Positions 43,781 to 55,589 are shown, numbered from the stretch's first letter. The stretch: DNA of 64,000 nt from Acanthosepion esculentum (GCA_964036315.1 OZ038517.1:51696455-51760454); one strand, 5' to 3'. Notes: generated by a model from the letters alone, not told the origin. Numbers and translations: made by a program.

Positions 43781-44110
43781 TGATGGACTCTCCCGTCGTT
43801 TTTGACGTGTGACTGTCTTTCAGTTCAGTTTTTAATCCTGTACCTGTCCCTGTCGCCTTAATTCTCTCGCCAGTGGACTTGTTGCTCAGGTGGAATAGTA
43901 AAGAAAGAACACAGAACCGAACTGAAGACTATCCACACAGAAGATTTGTTTAGAGTGGTGAAGGCTTGTGTAGAACCAGCCACACTTATTGGAAGTGCTG
44001 ACAAGGAATTGGTGCAAATATTTGCCACGAACACAATTAACAACATCCCTCAGGTTTTATTATCACGAACTTATAAGTCTCCGGTATTAGCAGTGCACAG
44101 AAGAGTGCAG
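43781..44110. repeat. Dispersed repeat 'GACTCTCCCGTCG'
   Basis: GGACTCTCCCGTCG..TTTTGACGTGTGA and GTGTAGAACCAGCCACACTT recur at 47958-48110 as GGAGTCTCCCGTCGCATTCG and GTGCAGAACCAACCACACTT. No protein recognised. Confidence 0.6.
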
Positions 44111-44119
44111 CGCCTTAAC

Positions 44120-44120
<1 letters not shown>

Positions 44121-44197
<77 letters not shown>

Positions 44198-44310
44198 TGT
44201 TGTATGGATATGAGTTTGTAATCTAGGGTTATAAGCTTATATCCATACAACGGAATATGTTAGCTCTATCACTATGATATTGAGCACTTTCAAATAAGTA
44301 CCGAGCATGT

Positions 44311-44387
<77 letters not shown>

Positions 44388-44538
44388 AAACTGTTTTTCC
44401 AACAAAAAAGTATATCTTTTCTGGTAAACGGTTATATTAAAAAGCACTCAATGCACATTTCAAAAGACCGAAAATGCAGAGCTACACGAAACCTTTATAT
44501 TGATGCTAACCTCGGATGCAAAAAGGCTTGATGTGTTT

Positions 44539-44611
<73 letters not shown>
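44121..44611. repeat. Three (TA)n tracts
   Basis: TA at 44121-44194, 44315-44383 and 44544-44611. Spacers include TTGAGCACTTT, shared with the repeat at 33.6 and 35.8 kb. Confidence 0.95.
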
Positions 44612-44616
<5 letters not shown>

Positions 44617-44768
44617 GTCTATTTATTTTCACTGTGTTTCCAATTTTCAAAAACGTCGTTGCACATTCGGCCACACATTGACAGGATTAGGATGAGGATT
44701 AGAGATTTATCCCTGGCTAAAAGGCTTAAATACATAATTAAATACCTGTACGCTATTCTCATTTGTCA

Positions 44769-45248
44769 GTAATGCATGCCTTCATTCCTGACCACTGACA
44801 ATCCCTTTCTTCCTCATTTTCAATGCATTCCTATAGTAAAATCATTAGCAATGCATTTCCATTATACATATAATTGCCCTATTCTATCAGTAATGCATGC
44901 CTTCATTCCTGACCACTGACAATCCCTTTCTTCCTCATTTTCAATGCATTCCTATAGTAAAATCATTAGCAATGCATTTACATTATACATATAATAGCCC
45001 TATTCTATCAGTAATGCTTGCATTCAGTCCTGACCACTGACAATCCCTTTCTTCCTCATTTTCAATGCATTCCTATAGTAAAATCATTAGCAATGCATTT
45101 ACATTATACATATAATAGCCCTATTCTATCAGTAAAGCTTGCATTAATTCCTGACCACTGACAATCCCTTTCTTCCTGATTTTCAATGCATTCCTGTTGT
45201 AAAATCATAAGCAATGCATTTACATTATACATATAATGGACCTATTCT
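44769..45248 (+). repeat. 120-bp tandem satellite, four copies
   Basis: Four head-to-tail units, each starting GTAATGC(A/T)TGC.TTCATTC and containing TGACCACTGACAATCCCTTT, TTTTCAATGCATTCCTATAG and AGCAATGCATTTACATTAT. Period exactly 120 bp for the first three steps (44769, 44889, 45009, 45129). Few mismatches, the last unit most diverged. Confidence 0.95.
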
Positions 45249-45614
45249 CTCTGTTGTGGCTTTCTTTCAGGATAAATTAAGCTCAGTAAATTCTAGAAGG
45301 CAGTTGAGCGACGATAACTAACAAACACGTTGTTCTACAGTTGAAAAAACTCATAAGTATTAATTAAATTAATTAAATTCAGCATTTATAACTTTAAAAA
45401 AAAATTAAATGTAATCCCCGACATTTGAGGATGGACAACGCCTTTGCTCTCAAATTTCCTCAATTTAAAATATCTCACAAAAGCCCAAACGAATATAAGT
45501 TGGCAGAGACCGGAAACAAAAATCTCCAATAAACAACAAAAAAAAATCATAATTTTTTTCAATACCATTTTTATATGGTCAGTATTTTTACTACTGAAGC
45601 TCTTGCAAAAAGTG

Positions 45615-45900
45615 TCTCCAGTATCTGTCTATATTTCTGAGATGAGGTATTATGTACACTATTTACATTATTCGGACTATTGTCCTCATCTTTATCGCCA
45701 TATTTATTACAACGTTTCGGCCGTTGTACGCTCCGGCCTTCTTCAGTATCTGTCTATATTTCTGAGATGAGGGATTATGTACACAATTTACATTATTCGG
45801 ACTATTTTCCTCATCTTTGTCGCCATATTTATTACAACGTTTCAGCCGTTGTACGCTCCGGCCTTCTTCAGGTGATTGGAATGTCGAACTGAACCCTTTA
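45615..45900 (-). repeat. SINE tail modules (two to three units)
   Basis: Minus-strand 125-bp modules with motifs at 45709-45746 and 45834-45871. In the second, CGGCC of the stem is CGGC(T)G, breaking one pair. Confidence 0.8.
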
Positions 45901-46150
45901 TTTCGCTCACCGGAGTAGACTGTTCTAGTTCCACGTGCCATGTTTTTTAATGGATGTCAGATCTAACCAACGCCTTCATCCACTCAAGGACACATGGCAC
46001 AGCGGATAAACGCGTTGGTTAGATCCAGTGACAGGACCCAAAGAGTGTGAGTTCAATACCGGGTTAAGGCAGTGGAGAGGAATTAACAGGAGATAACTGA
46101 CATCCATTAAACATGGACAAAGATGAGGACAATAGTCCGAATAATATAAA
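45901..46150. repeat. Head-to-head SINE junction with plus-strand tRNA-like head
   Basis: The minus copy's body and head end near 45990. A plus head follows with ACATGGCACAGCGGATAAAC (A box) and GAGTTCAATACCGGGTTAAG (B box), then a shortened tail GATGAGGACAATAGTCCGAA. This is the third head-to-head junction of this family in the window. Confidence 0.75.
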
Positions 46151-46379
46151 GAGTGTCTTATCAATAACTAACCGTTTATGTAACTCGAGATAATTTGGCT
46201 AGGTTAACTTTAAAAAAAAAGACATCAAAACATTTATTCCCGCTCACATTCCGTAACACAGCAAATAAAAAAAGCATATCTATGAAGGAAGTCGATGCCA
46301 ACTCTAAAATAGGACATTTATTAAACAAACCCATCAAGACATTCCATTCCCTCTGATTACATATCTAGAGACATAGCAA

Positions 46380-46700
46380 ATACTAAAAGTCGTCCTGAGT
46401 ATGACGATAAACTGCAACCGGTAGCAAGGCCTCTGATCGGAAGATTGATGGTTTTGAAGCGCGTGAAACCACCTCTTCATTGCTGTTGTACCCAGTTCCA
46501 CCCTGACCAGGGGTGGTAGCACTTGTTAGGGTCCCAGCTATTGGCAAATACTGAACCTCTAGACAAAAATCAACAGTACATTTTTATAATAAAATGATCA
46601 GCAATATATTTTTGTAGCAAATTGACTACTGTTACTTCAGTACTAAAAAAATATAAAAATACATTTTTATAGAAGAATTACCAGAATTACATTTTCTTAT
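46380..46700 (-). repeat. Dispersed repeat 'TTTATCGTC' family, minus copy
   Basis: Minus strand: TGCAGTTTATCGTCATACTC AGGACG at 46390-46415 and CTGGGACCCTAACAAGTGCT near 46530, followed by T-rich units. Confidence 0.65.
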
Positions 46701-46705
46701 CTACA

Positions 46706-46707
<2 letters not shown>

Positions 46708-46757
<50 letters not shown>
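46708..46757. repeat. (TA)n left of the MITE
   Basis: TA run in which the MITE inserted; it continues on the right side at 47129-47196. Confidence 0.9.
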
Positions 46758-46758
<1 letters not shown>

Positions 46759-46761
<3 letters not shown>

Positions 46762-47124
46762 GGTGTCCATAAAGTTCATGTGCACTTTAAAAAATTTATA
46801 ACTTTATTTGTATTTGCGATAGAAATAATTTGTAAAAAGGATTAGAAAGAAGTAAATCTATATTTTTTAAGCTTTTATTGAAATTTTATTTAAGTTTCCA
46901 CATGTCCGCCATTATTAGCAATACAAAGGGTAATACGATTTTGCAGTTCACGGAAAACATTTCCCAACTGATTTACAGTAATGCCTGAAATCACATTAGT
47001 TATTTTAGCTATACTTAAAACTAGGTACATTAAACTTTATAACATTTTTTACAGATTATTTCCATTGCAAATACAAATAAAGTTATAAATTTTTTTTAAA
47101 GTGCACACGAACTTTATGGACAGC

Positions 47125-47127
<3 letters not shown>
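46759..47127 (-). mobile_element. 369-bp mariner-type MITE with transposase C-terminus
   Basis: TIR of about 60 bp: CAGGGTGTCCATAAAGTTCA on the left and CAGGCTGTCCATAAAGTTCG on the right (minus). Flanked by TA inside long TA tracts. The minus strand (about 46909-46997) still reads VFRELQNRITLCIANNGGHVE-stop, the typical C-terminus of a Tc1/mariner transposase, so it is an internal-deletion derivative. Confidence 0.85.

Positions 47128-47128
<1 letters not shown>

Positions 47129-47196
<68 letters not shown>
47129..47196. repeat. (TA)n right of the MITE
   Basis: Continuation of the TA tract interrupted by the 369-bp MITE. Confidence 0.9.
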
Positions 47197-47200
<4 letters not shown>

Positions 47201-47224
47201 GTGCCTTTACACTGAAATTATTAG

Positions 47225-47620
47225 ATTTTGGCATAAAATAACCCATAGAGGTGTTGATATGCCACTAAACAAAATCAATGAAACCATAACACCTACAATA
47301 GATTATCTACAAACTATATATCTAAAAAAAAAAGATATGTTTACCCTGAAAGTATAAAACTGCGTACAAAACATTTACATTTCAGTATTAAATAACCCAT
47401 AGAGGTGCTGATATGCCGCTAAACAAAATCAACCAACCAACAATTCCGATTTATAAATAAATTACCAACAATACATTTTATGATCGACAAGCTATATATC
47501 TAAAAAAAAAAAGAAAATGATAATGAATGCAACACAAAAAATATAAAAATATATTTTTATAGTAAAATTACCAACAATAAATTTTCTGATCGGTGTTACA
47601 ATAGTATGATATCTACCGAG
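47225..47620 (-). repeat. Fragments of the 'TTTATCGTC' dispersed repeat
   Basis: AAATAACCCATAGAGGTGTT, GATATGCCACTAAAC and repeated TTACCA(A/G)CAATACATTT units, in minus orientation, twice in succession. Confidence 0.6.
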
Positions 47621-47950
47621 GCATTTGCGACCTGACGTAAATGATGATTCACTCTTTATTGCTGGAAAATACACAGGAAAAATGATGACATGTTTACTGG
47701 TTTTTTTTTTTCAAATGACATCAAATCAATTTACAAATATTAAAATGACAATTTGATGATTTTTAAAAATTTATGTATAAAACATTGTTAATGATTTTTA
47801 ATACATAACCAATTCACTGTTCCCTGCCTTTAGCCCTGACCCCTTATCCTAACCCTAACATATTTCATACTTCCAACAGTTGGTAAATATCTGTTGTAAC
47901 CTAGAAAGGGTAACAGAATGAGGAATAACCAAAACGGAAGTTGGAAATGA
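47621..47950. other. Unassigned stretch
   Basis: AT-rich, no recognised feature. Confidence 0.5.
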
Positions 47951-48335
47951 AATGGTAATCTTTATGGTGGAGTCTCCCGTCGCATTCGACGTATGAGGAT
48001 CAAGCAGCTCAGTTCCTAGGAACTGACGGCCCAGACACTAGCACATATGATTTGATTTGCTTTGTGCAGAACCAACCACACTTCTTTGAAGGACCGAATA
48101 CAGAGAGCTTGTGCCGCAAGGCTCCCAAACGACCCTCCGCAGGTTTTGAATTCAGAGTTGTCCTTCTCTTAGACCATTCGAAGTTATACAACCCAGTCTG
48201 CCCTGCTATTTATCCATAGCTGGAGGGAGAAGAAAAAGATTAATGGATTTCCCAAGGGTATTAGCACGTAATGGATTCGACTGATTCCACGATCCGAGCA
48301 GCTATCCACTACGCCACCGTGCGGTAGGTAAACCA
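47951..48335 (-). repeat. Dispersed repeat and tRNA-like SINE head
   Basis: 47958-48160 matches the repeat at 43.8 kb. 48235-48325 on the minus strand contains GCGTAGTGGATAGCTGCTCG (A-box region) and a truncated B-box region, the SINE family of 28.7 kb. Confidence 0.55.
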
Positions 48336-48479
48336 CTGCTAGTGGTAGATTACGTAGACAAAATATTAACCTCCTTACAATAGTGGCCAACGTATTTATG
48401 AGGACTGGGACATACCCATTAGTGTTCATAGGCACGGTATATAACAATCAGTCAAACTGAATTTTTGAGGAGCGTAGAA

Positions 48480-49170
48480 CTACATCGGGGCGGTAGCACT
48501 TGTTTAGAGTTCCAGCTATGGGCAAATGGTTAACCCCCAAAAGTGGATTCAAAACATTATGAAAGTATAAAAATATATTCTTGGAGGAAGAATACCAGCA
48601 CTACATTTTCAAAGTAAAAGCTAATACAAGCAATATATTTTTGAAGAATTTACCAAAGCTCTTTTAAATTTCGGCATTAAATCACTGTTGTAACCCTAGG
48701 TAAGGTTTCTGATTGAACAATAACCAAAATAGAGGTTGGAAATAAAATAGTAATCTTTATAACATCAACAAAATACAATACTCGCTAGCGGCGTAAAGTA
48801 GGTAAACCACTTCTAGTAGTGGACTACTTAGATAACATATTACCTTCACGTACAATAGTGTCCAACGTATTTAGTGAGGATTAGTACATACAGTTTAGTG
48901 TTCATAGGTACGTTATATAACAATATCATACCATAGTATAAAATGAATTGTAGATAGACAAGTAGAAAATGGACGGTATATATTATACTATGGTAGCACC
49001 TTCTGGTTTACTATCTTTATTTCTAAAAAAAAAAAATACATACTTTTACCCTGAAGCTATAAAATTATATGCAAAATATCTGTAGTTAAAAGCATAAAAA
49101 TTATGTACAAAATATTTAGATTTCGGCATTAAATAACCCACAGAGGTTGATATGCCGCTAAACAAAATCA
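48480..49170 (-). repeat. More 'TTTATCGTC' family fragments
   Basis: GGCGGTAGCACTTGTTTAGA, CCAGCTATGGGCAAATGG and GGCATTAAATAACCCACAGA mark at least two partial minus-strand copies, with AGGTAAACCACT(G/T)CTAGT flanks duplicated at about 48328 and 48798. Confidence 0.6.
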
Positions 49171-49419
49171 TCTAACTAAACACTAAAAACATATCTAGGA
49201 AGGAGGTTGATGTCAATTTTTCAATAAGGCATTTCTGAAATAAAACCCATCAAAATATTTTATTGCCTCTAATGATTATATATTCAGAGTCACTGCAAGT
49301 ACTAAAATCATATCTCGGAAGGGATGAGATGTCAACATTTCAACAGGACATTCAGGAAACGCGTCAAAACATTAATTCCTTCAAACAATGACCAGAAAGA
49401 CAGCAGAAGAAAAATACCT

Positions 49420-50060
49420 CACCATGTAACCCCTTCCCTGTCGCCATGGAGCCTTTAATATATACAGTCACTCTCAGGCTGGGGTCTAATGCCTTCTTAT
49501 ACAGTTTCTTCTCTCTCGCCGTGAACCCTTTAATAATACAGATTTAGCCAGGCTGGAAACCGGTACCTCGATATGTAGCCATTTCCCTGTCATGATGAAT
49601 TCATTAATAATAGTCTTACTTATACTGGGAACAAGTTCCGAGGTATGCTGCCTCTTCCCTAATCCCTTGAAGCTTTCAATATTATATTCTTGCTCAGTTT
49701 GCAGATCAGTTCCTCGGTATTTAGCAGCTTCTCTGTCGCCATGAACTCTTTAATAATACAGTTTTACCCCGGATGGGAACCAGAACCTCAGTATGTAGCC
49801 TATTCCCTGTTACCCTGAACTATTTAATAATATATTCTTGATCAGTTTGGAGTGTAATACATCGGTATACAGCCTCTCCTCTGTTGCCATGAACTCTTTA
49901 ATAATAGTTTTACTTCGGGTGGGAACTAGTGTCTCGGTATGTAGCCCTCTTCCCGCTTGCTACGAACCCTTTTGCAATATCTTGCTCAGGCTGGGAAAAC
50001 GTTCATCTTCTTCCCTATTTCCATGAACCCTTTCCCTAATACAGTCTTGACTAGATCGGA
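49420..50060. repeat. Degenerate 73-bp tandem repeat, about nine units
   Basis: Units contain (C)CCTGTCGCCATGAACCCTTT, AATAATACAGTTTTACTC, GGCTGGGAACCAGTACCTCG and GTATGTAGCC. The CCATGAAC block falls near 49439, 49515, 49586, 49657, 49733, 49807, 49881, 49953 and 50016. Strong divergence between units means it is old. Confidence 0.85.
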
Positions 50061-50590
50061 AGCCTTGTAATTCACACTGAAATCTTTTTTTTTTCGCTTG
50101 TTTAACCAAGTTATAGATGAAGCCAAACGTAATACAATGCGCAGAGCTGGCAACAATATGGTCTTTGTTTCTATGAAAGTAAAATTATTTAACACAATAC
50201 ATTGTATTATAAACAAGTCAACTAATACAAGCCGGCCAAACAACACTGGGGTTTTTTTTCCTCGAATTTAAAGTTGTGATATCATCTTAAAAAAATGAGG
50301 GAAAGAGAAACACGCTTAATTTTTACTTACAAAAATAATATTCCTCTAAATATCTTTGAAAACATATTTTTTTTATTTCCAAGTTTGTTTTTTATTCATT
50401 TTGTTTAGATCTAAGTGTTTTTTTTTTTTTCAATGGCGTCTCTCTATATAGCATCAGCTAAAAAGATCGTCTCAATCCCATGTTGAAGTGAAAGCGAAGC
50501 GTGTGTAATTCAGAACAGAAGCTAGCAGTTCCATCTCTCGACCTTAAATTCTGGTGCTGTGTGCAATTTCTACTTACATGATGTGTACAG
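50061..50590. other. Unassigned stretch
   Basis: No recognised feature. A minus-strand frame at 50458-50667 runs into the Tc1 end fragment and is not supported as a gene. Confidence 0.45.
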
Positions 50591-50829
<239 letters not shown>

Positions 50830-50976
50830 TTATAAGAAGCGGCTAAAATAGATAGGGGAGAAACAGACTGAAATAGAGACACAGATAGATAGATAGATAG
50901 GGAGGGAGGGAGGGAGGGAGGGAGCAACAGACTGAAATAGAAAAAACTGAGATAGAAAGGAACAGACTGAAATATA

Positions 50977-51270
50977 CAGTGTTATTCGATAAAAGTGACT
51001 CATCTGATTTTTTTCACGTAAACATTTTTTCGCCTATTGTTTTAGTGGTCAAACTAATTTTTAATCTTACTAATATAAAAACCCCTTCCCGACCACCTAC
51101 TAAAAAAGTTTACTCACTCTAAGATATTCTATTGATAATTATAATTTTGGATATAAATGAGATTTAGGGAAAAACTCTGTGCAAAAAAAAAAAAAAGTGA
51201 CTCACTTATTTCCTGCAACTAGTGATCAATAGAAACATAACCGAACAGCTTTAAATAAAGAATAATAGAG
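50977..51270 (+). mobile_element. Left arm of the Tc1-like family (uninterrupted)
   Basis: Starts CAGTGTTATTCGATAAAAGT after TA (50975-50976) and continues to AATAAAGAATAATAGAG, parallel to 741-1340 but without the nested insertion. Contains both the outer and inner GTGACTCA repeats. The transposase and right end are missing; a SINE tail module follows directly. Confidence 0.85.
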
Positions 51271-51284
51271 TTGTAATAACCACT

Positions 51285-51370
51285 GAAGAAGGCCGGGGCG
51301 TACAACGACCGAAACGTTGTGAATATGGCAATGAAAATGAGGATAAATGTCCGAATAATGTAAATAAAGC
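51285..51370 (+). repeat. Single SINE tail module
   Basis: CTGAAGAAGGCCGGGGCGTA, CAACGACCGAAACGTTGTGA and GTCCGAATAATGTAAATAAA. The second stem arm is CGACC, losing one pair against GGCCG. Confidence 0.75.
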
Positions 51371-51553
51371 AAGTAATCATAATAACTCATTTCAGTGATA
51401 TAGAAAGATATAGAAGTAAAAACATTATTAGATTTTGTAATTTATAGATTTAAAATGGCCTAAAAATGTTCTTAGGGGTAACTGTAAAAGTCAAGGTAAA
51501 CTATGGAATGGAGGAGCTAAGTGAGGTCATTTAATGCCTAATAACTGAAAGTG

Positions 51554-51555
<2 letters not shown>

Positions 51556-51635
<80 letters not shown>
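51556..51635. repeat. (TA)n(CA)n microsatellite
   Basis: TA then CA, abutting the maT-like ends. Confidence 0.95.
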
Positions 51636-51636
<1 letters not shown>

Positions 51637-51726
51637 GGTGCGATGAGTAAATTGTCGTCACTTTATATTTATATACATGGTGCGATATGTAAATTGTCGT
51701 CATTTTATACTCATTGCACCGTGTCT

Positions 51727-51781
<55 letters not shown>

Positions 51782-51900
51782 AGGTGCGATGGGTAAATTG
51801 TCGCCATTTTATATTATTAATTTTGCGCATGTGCGTTGTTTGTTTGTTTTTTTATTTTGTCGACTGCACAGTACAGTAGGGTCAGTTGGGAACCGTCTGT
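51636..51900. mobile_element. Cluster of maT-like element ends, including a 48-bp miniature
   Basis: Three copies of the end GGTGCGAT(G/A)(A/T/G)GTAAATTG at 51637, 51678 and 51783. The stretch 51676-51724 runs CATGGTGCGATATGTAAATT to CTCATTGCACCGTG, i.e. both inverted ends with almost nothing between. The third copy continues toward the transposase start at 51916. Confidence 0.75.
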
Positions 51901-51915
51901 TGGAAAAAGACCATC

Positions 51916-52050
51916 ATGTCGCAATTCACTCCGCTAGAAATTTGGAAACAGCATGCTGTACTGTTTGGCATTCGCGCCGGAAGCTCCAATACGAAAATTT
52001 CAGTTTTGGGGTGTCAATCTGAGGAAAGTGGAAAGGATTCGGAAAGAGTT
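51916..52050 (+). pseudogene. maT-like transposase N-terminus
   Basis: MSQFTPLEIWKQHAVLFGIR, then shifted text corresponding to GVNLRKVERIRKELE, the HTH-like start also seen at about 15110 on the minus strand (RFTPPEIWKRHGLLLGIRAG). Truncated by CT repeats. Confidence 0.8.
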
Positions 52051-52055
52051 GGAAG

Positions 52056-52058
52056 TGA

Positions 52059-52101
<43 letters not shown>

Positions 52102-52212
52102 CCTCTCCCCTATATATATATCCCCCTCTTTTACTCACTCTCACTCTAACTCTCTCTCTTTCTTTACAATATTCTCGATTTCTCCTTTTTCTTCCCCTGC
52201 TTTTATAACCCA

Positions 52213-52245
<33 letters not shown>

Positions 52246-52290
52246 GCTCTCTCTCTCTCTCTCAATCTTTCTTTCTCTCTGCGATCTCAA
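52056..52290. repeat. (CT)n-rich low-complexity region
   Basis: CT runs at 52060-52104 and 52215-52265 with polypyrimidine DNA between. Confidence 0.9.
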
Positions 52291-52379
52291 GGGCGTACGC
52301 ACGCGAAAGCACACATGCATGCACGTACGCACACACGTACGCCACGTACACTATGAAAAAAATGATAACCCACACCAAA

Positions 52380-52745
52380 AGTGCATATAAAAAAGAAAAA
52401 TGGAAACATATAAACAATCAATTGCTGATACCCCTGACGAGTGGATGGAGTGATTCTAGCGTGGTCTGGCGTACGAGCGGATCTCGGTCTTCTTCGTTCC
52501 ATATTTTGTGGTGCCACGAATTCTGTCTCATCAACGCGACGTCAAACAGCAGCAAAAGTCGGATGACTCGACTGTTTTCCGCCTTGAAACGCAATCTGAT
52601 ACAGCCGTGTAGCCTCGCGCCCATCACCACTCGTGCGGCCATATGTAAAAAATTATATTATGAATATCCTGCCATTGTTAAACGGAACAGTTGTCAGTTA
52701 ACTCACAGCTACGCGTGATAAACGTTGAAAATAGACTAGCCAGAA
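52380..52745. repeat. Dispersed repeat, also at 53300-53560 and 21.75 kb
   Basis: TATGAATATCCTGCCATTGT, AACGTTGAAAATAGACTAG and AATGTACACGAATGACAAAT recur in order at 53395-53525. The left part (GTGCATATAAAAAAGAAAA, CTGACGAGTGGATGGAGTGA) matches 21745-21820. TATA-like start and tandem placement around a MITE suggest LTRs or SINE copies; identity unresolved. Confidence 0.55.
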
Positions 52746-52800
52746 ATGTACACGAATGACAAATGTTACCTAGCCTACATTGCCATCTACCATAGACTTT

Positions 52801-52822
52801 CACACACACACACACACACACC

Positions 52823-52876
<54 letters not shown>
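52801..52876. repeat. (CA)n(TA)n microsatellite
   Basis: CA then TA; continues as TA at 53246-53297 on the far side of the MITE. Confidence 0.95.
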
Positions 52877-52882
<6 letters not shown>

Positions 52883-53239
52883 GACCCCAAAAAACGGGAA
52901 TTTTTTAAGTGCGTATTGCCAGACAAGAGCAAGTGGCAACACTGCGAGACAGTGACCTTGAGCAAGTAAAAATTTCGCCATTTTAGTAACGAGAATGAAA
53001 TTCACAGTATCTCATCTGAGATGTTGCAGCAGTCAATGAGGAATCTCAACAGCAAATTTCAAGAATGCATTCGTACAGGAGGACACCATCTACAGGAGGT
53101 AATTTTAAAAAAAATGAAAAATTCCATCATTGTTTCTTAAATGGCATGTTTTAAGGTTTCAATTACTATGAATTAAATATTTTTCTTCCATCACTCTTGG
53201 TTTTATTGGATTGTTAAAAAGTTCCCGTTTTTTTTGGTC

Positions 53240-53245
<6 letters not shown>
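52877..53245 (+). mobile_element. 369-bp mariner-type MITE with transposase C-terminus (second family)
   Basis: Ends TAGGGTGACCCCAAAAAACG and, minus strand, TAGGGTGACCAAAAAAAACG, then GGAA. Set inside a TA tract. The interior plus strand (about 53021-53106) reads EMLQQSMRNLNSKFQECIRT then GGHHLQEVIL, a Tc1/mariner transposase C-terminus. It is a different family from 46759-47127 yet exactly the same length. Confidence 0.85.
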
Positions 53246-53298
<53 letters not shown>

Positions 53299-53299
53299 T

Positions 53300-53560
53300 C
53301 TGCTGCCTTCGGTCTGAAAATGCAGTCTGATGCGATCCTGCATCTATTACCATTCACGCAACCGTATGTAAAAATCCTATCTGACTGCTCACGATATGAA
53401 TATCCTACCATTTTGAAAGGGAACATTTCTCACTTAACTCATTACTACACACCTTAATCGTTGAAGACAGACTAGGCACAAATGTACACGACTGACAAAT
53501 GTAACCTAGTCCTTATAGAATACAGCGCCGTCTACTGTAAACTTTGTTTTTAATTTAATA
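53300..53560. repeat. Second copy of the 52.4-kb dispersed repeat
   Basis: See the shared blocks listed for 52380-52745. The MITE and its TA tract separate the two copies. Confidence 0.6.
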
Positions 53561-53825
53561 ACTCAAAAACGAACGATCTACGGACATGTGTTTATATGGA
53601 ATTTGGTTCTTGTTTTGGTGTGAGGAACCCGCCCCCCCAAAAAAAATTTGTAAAAGTATTTTTGGATTGTATCTTGTAGAGTTCATTTAACAGCGTCTAC
53701 CGTCAATTAACTTTATAACTCCAAAACGAAGGATTTGTGGACATATGTTTATATGGACTTTTCTCCTTGTTTTAGTGTGAGGAACCTGTGCCTAATGTTT
53801 GTAAAAGTATTTTTGATATAACCTT
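53561..53825. repeat. Tandem duplication, about 160-170-bp unit
   Basis: TATAACTCCAAAACGAA(G/C)GAT, ACATATGTTTATATGGA, CTTGTTTTAGTGTGAGGAAC and TTTGTAAAAGTATTTTTG(G)AT occur twice in the same order. Confidence 0.8.
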
Positions 53826-54778
53826 TGTATTCTCTATTCTCTTTCTCTAACTTGCGTACTCTCTGTCTCGCTTTCTCTCGCTTTTTCTCGCTTTCTCTCG
53901 CTTTTTTCTCGCTTTCTCTCGCTTTTTCTCGCTCTCTTTCGCTTCCTCGATTTCTCGCCCAATCTTTTCACCTCTTTCTCAGTTTCCTTACCTTTTTTCT
54001 CTCTTTCTCCTCTGTCCGCCTATCTATCTGTCTGTCTGTCTGCTTCCCTTTTTGATCTGTCTGCCTGTGTGTGTGTGTGTGTATGTGTGTGTGTGTGTGT
54101 CTGTCTGTGCGCGTGCGCGCGCGTGACTCTCTCTAAATAAATAAATAAACATATTTAAATTTTTTTCCTTTTTTTTTTTTTGGTGGGGCTGTAACTGGAT
54201 TTGTGTTTGAATAATGTTTAACTGATTAAGAAAACTATTCTAATCCTTCGTCGGGCCCTAATCTAAACGGCCGTTGAAAGACAGGTCCATTGTCCATGCA
54301 CAATGCCGTTCAATGAGATACGCACGGTTCCCAAAATACACATTGTCATCAAGCAAAACAAAACCCGTATCTGATAAGGCTAAAGGATTTGTCGTGCACT
54401 CAAATAAACATCATCTTTATTCTTTTCATCATTTTCGTTTTTAAATCCTGAATTAAATAGCAGGGTAGATGGACATCTCTTGCCTTGGGCGGCAACCAGT
54501 CTAGAAAAAGATATATATATATACAATCAGAAAGTGTAACTACGTCGTGCACATTTGGCTGTGATGCATGGGCCTGGTATACACTTATTAGACTGGATTT
54601 CACGACGGGTATACAAGGCACTACGCATATCGTGCATTTTTTTGTAGACGTGCTGCGCTCTCACTCATTAATACGAATAAAAAATACCCGATGAAAATTT
54701 ATTTCCATAGATATGCTGAGGACATCTGAAGAAAGAAAAGGAAACCTTATCATCGCAGCCCAGAACAAGTGCTATATA
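53826..54778. other. Pyrimidine-rich region and unassigned stretch
   Basis: 53830-54130 is CTTTCTCG-type polypyrimidine with CTGT and TG runs. 54180-54770 has no recognised gene or repeat. Confidence 0.5.
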
Positions 54779-54816
54779 TCTCTATCTATAAAAGGCAGAA
54801 TGTGTGTGTGTGTGTG

Positions 54817-54847
<31 letters not shown>

Positions 54848-55582
54848 AACGAATGCACGGCCGCAATTTTCGACGGATTCGCACCAGAATTTACATGCAC
54901 ATGCTCCAAGTTAGTTCAAAGGCAAAGACCGACTTTGCATTTCCCAACTCCCATCGATAGTGGAAATAATCGATTTTTTCATGCTTCTACGGTAGTTTTC
55001 ATGTAGTTTGCGGCCATTTTCTACTGGCCAGAGTGAGAGCCTGTAGCTGGCTACCACGAATAGGCAGGAAGATTCTAATGGCCAGCGTGAGAGCCAACAG
55101 CTGACTGACACGAATGCTAACTAGCATGCTAGCATGCAAAAAAAAATCGATAGCTGCATTCGTCACAAGTGGAAAAAATTTAAATCTGCATGGCACTTTA
55201 CTCCAATTGGTTCATTCGCTTGCTTAAACTCAATGTTGATTCTGATTCCGCAGAACTGGGTTGGGTGTGAAAAACTATTTGTTGTTAACATTCTTTTTTC
55301 ATTCGGTTTTTCCAGTTACGAGTCCTTTTTTAATGCTGATCGTTTTGTGTTCATTTTGTTTAGTTCTTTTTCGTAACAGATTTAATGTTGAGTATAGAGC
55401 TTAGAAAAAAATCGCAGTGTGAGATAGGCAAGAAGTAAGGCATGTAGCAACATCAGCACGTCCAAGGGCACTCCTTTAAAGGCAAGGAAGGGCAAAAATA
55501 TTTTAAGTCAAGTGACAGCGATTGCTGTATGAGTCGTATGATTTTTGAATCAAGCACGGGCAACGCCGGGTCATGCTGCTAG
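54779..55582 (+). mobile_element. Non-autonomous Helitron-like element, copy 3
   Basis: Same TCTCTATCTATAAAAGGCAG start and CTGCTAG end between A and T. Intermediate TG length. A small local duplication GCATGCTAGCATGC at about 55125 is private to this copy. Confidence 0.85.
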
Positions 55583-55589
55583 TTATATA

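Noticed and set aside
49838..50246. Short open frames over the 73-bp repeat
   Set aside because: The repeat has stops in every frame in most units and unit length is not a multiple of three.
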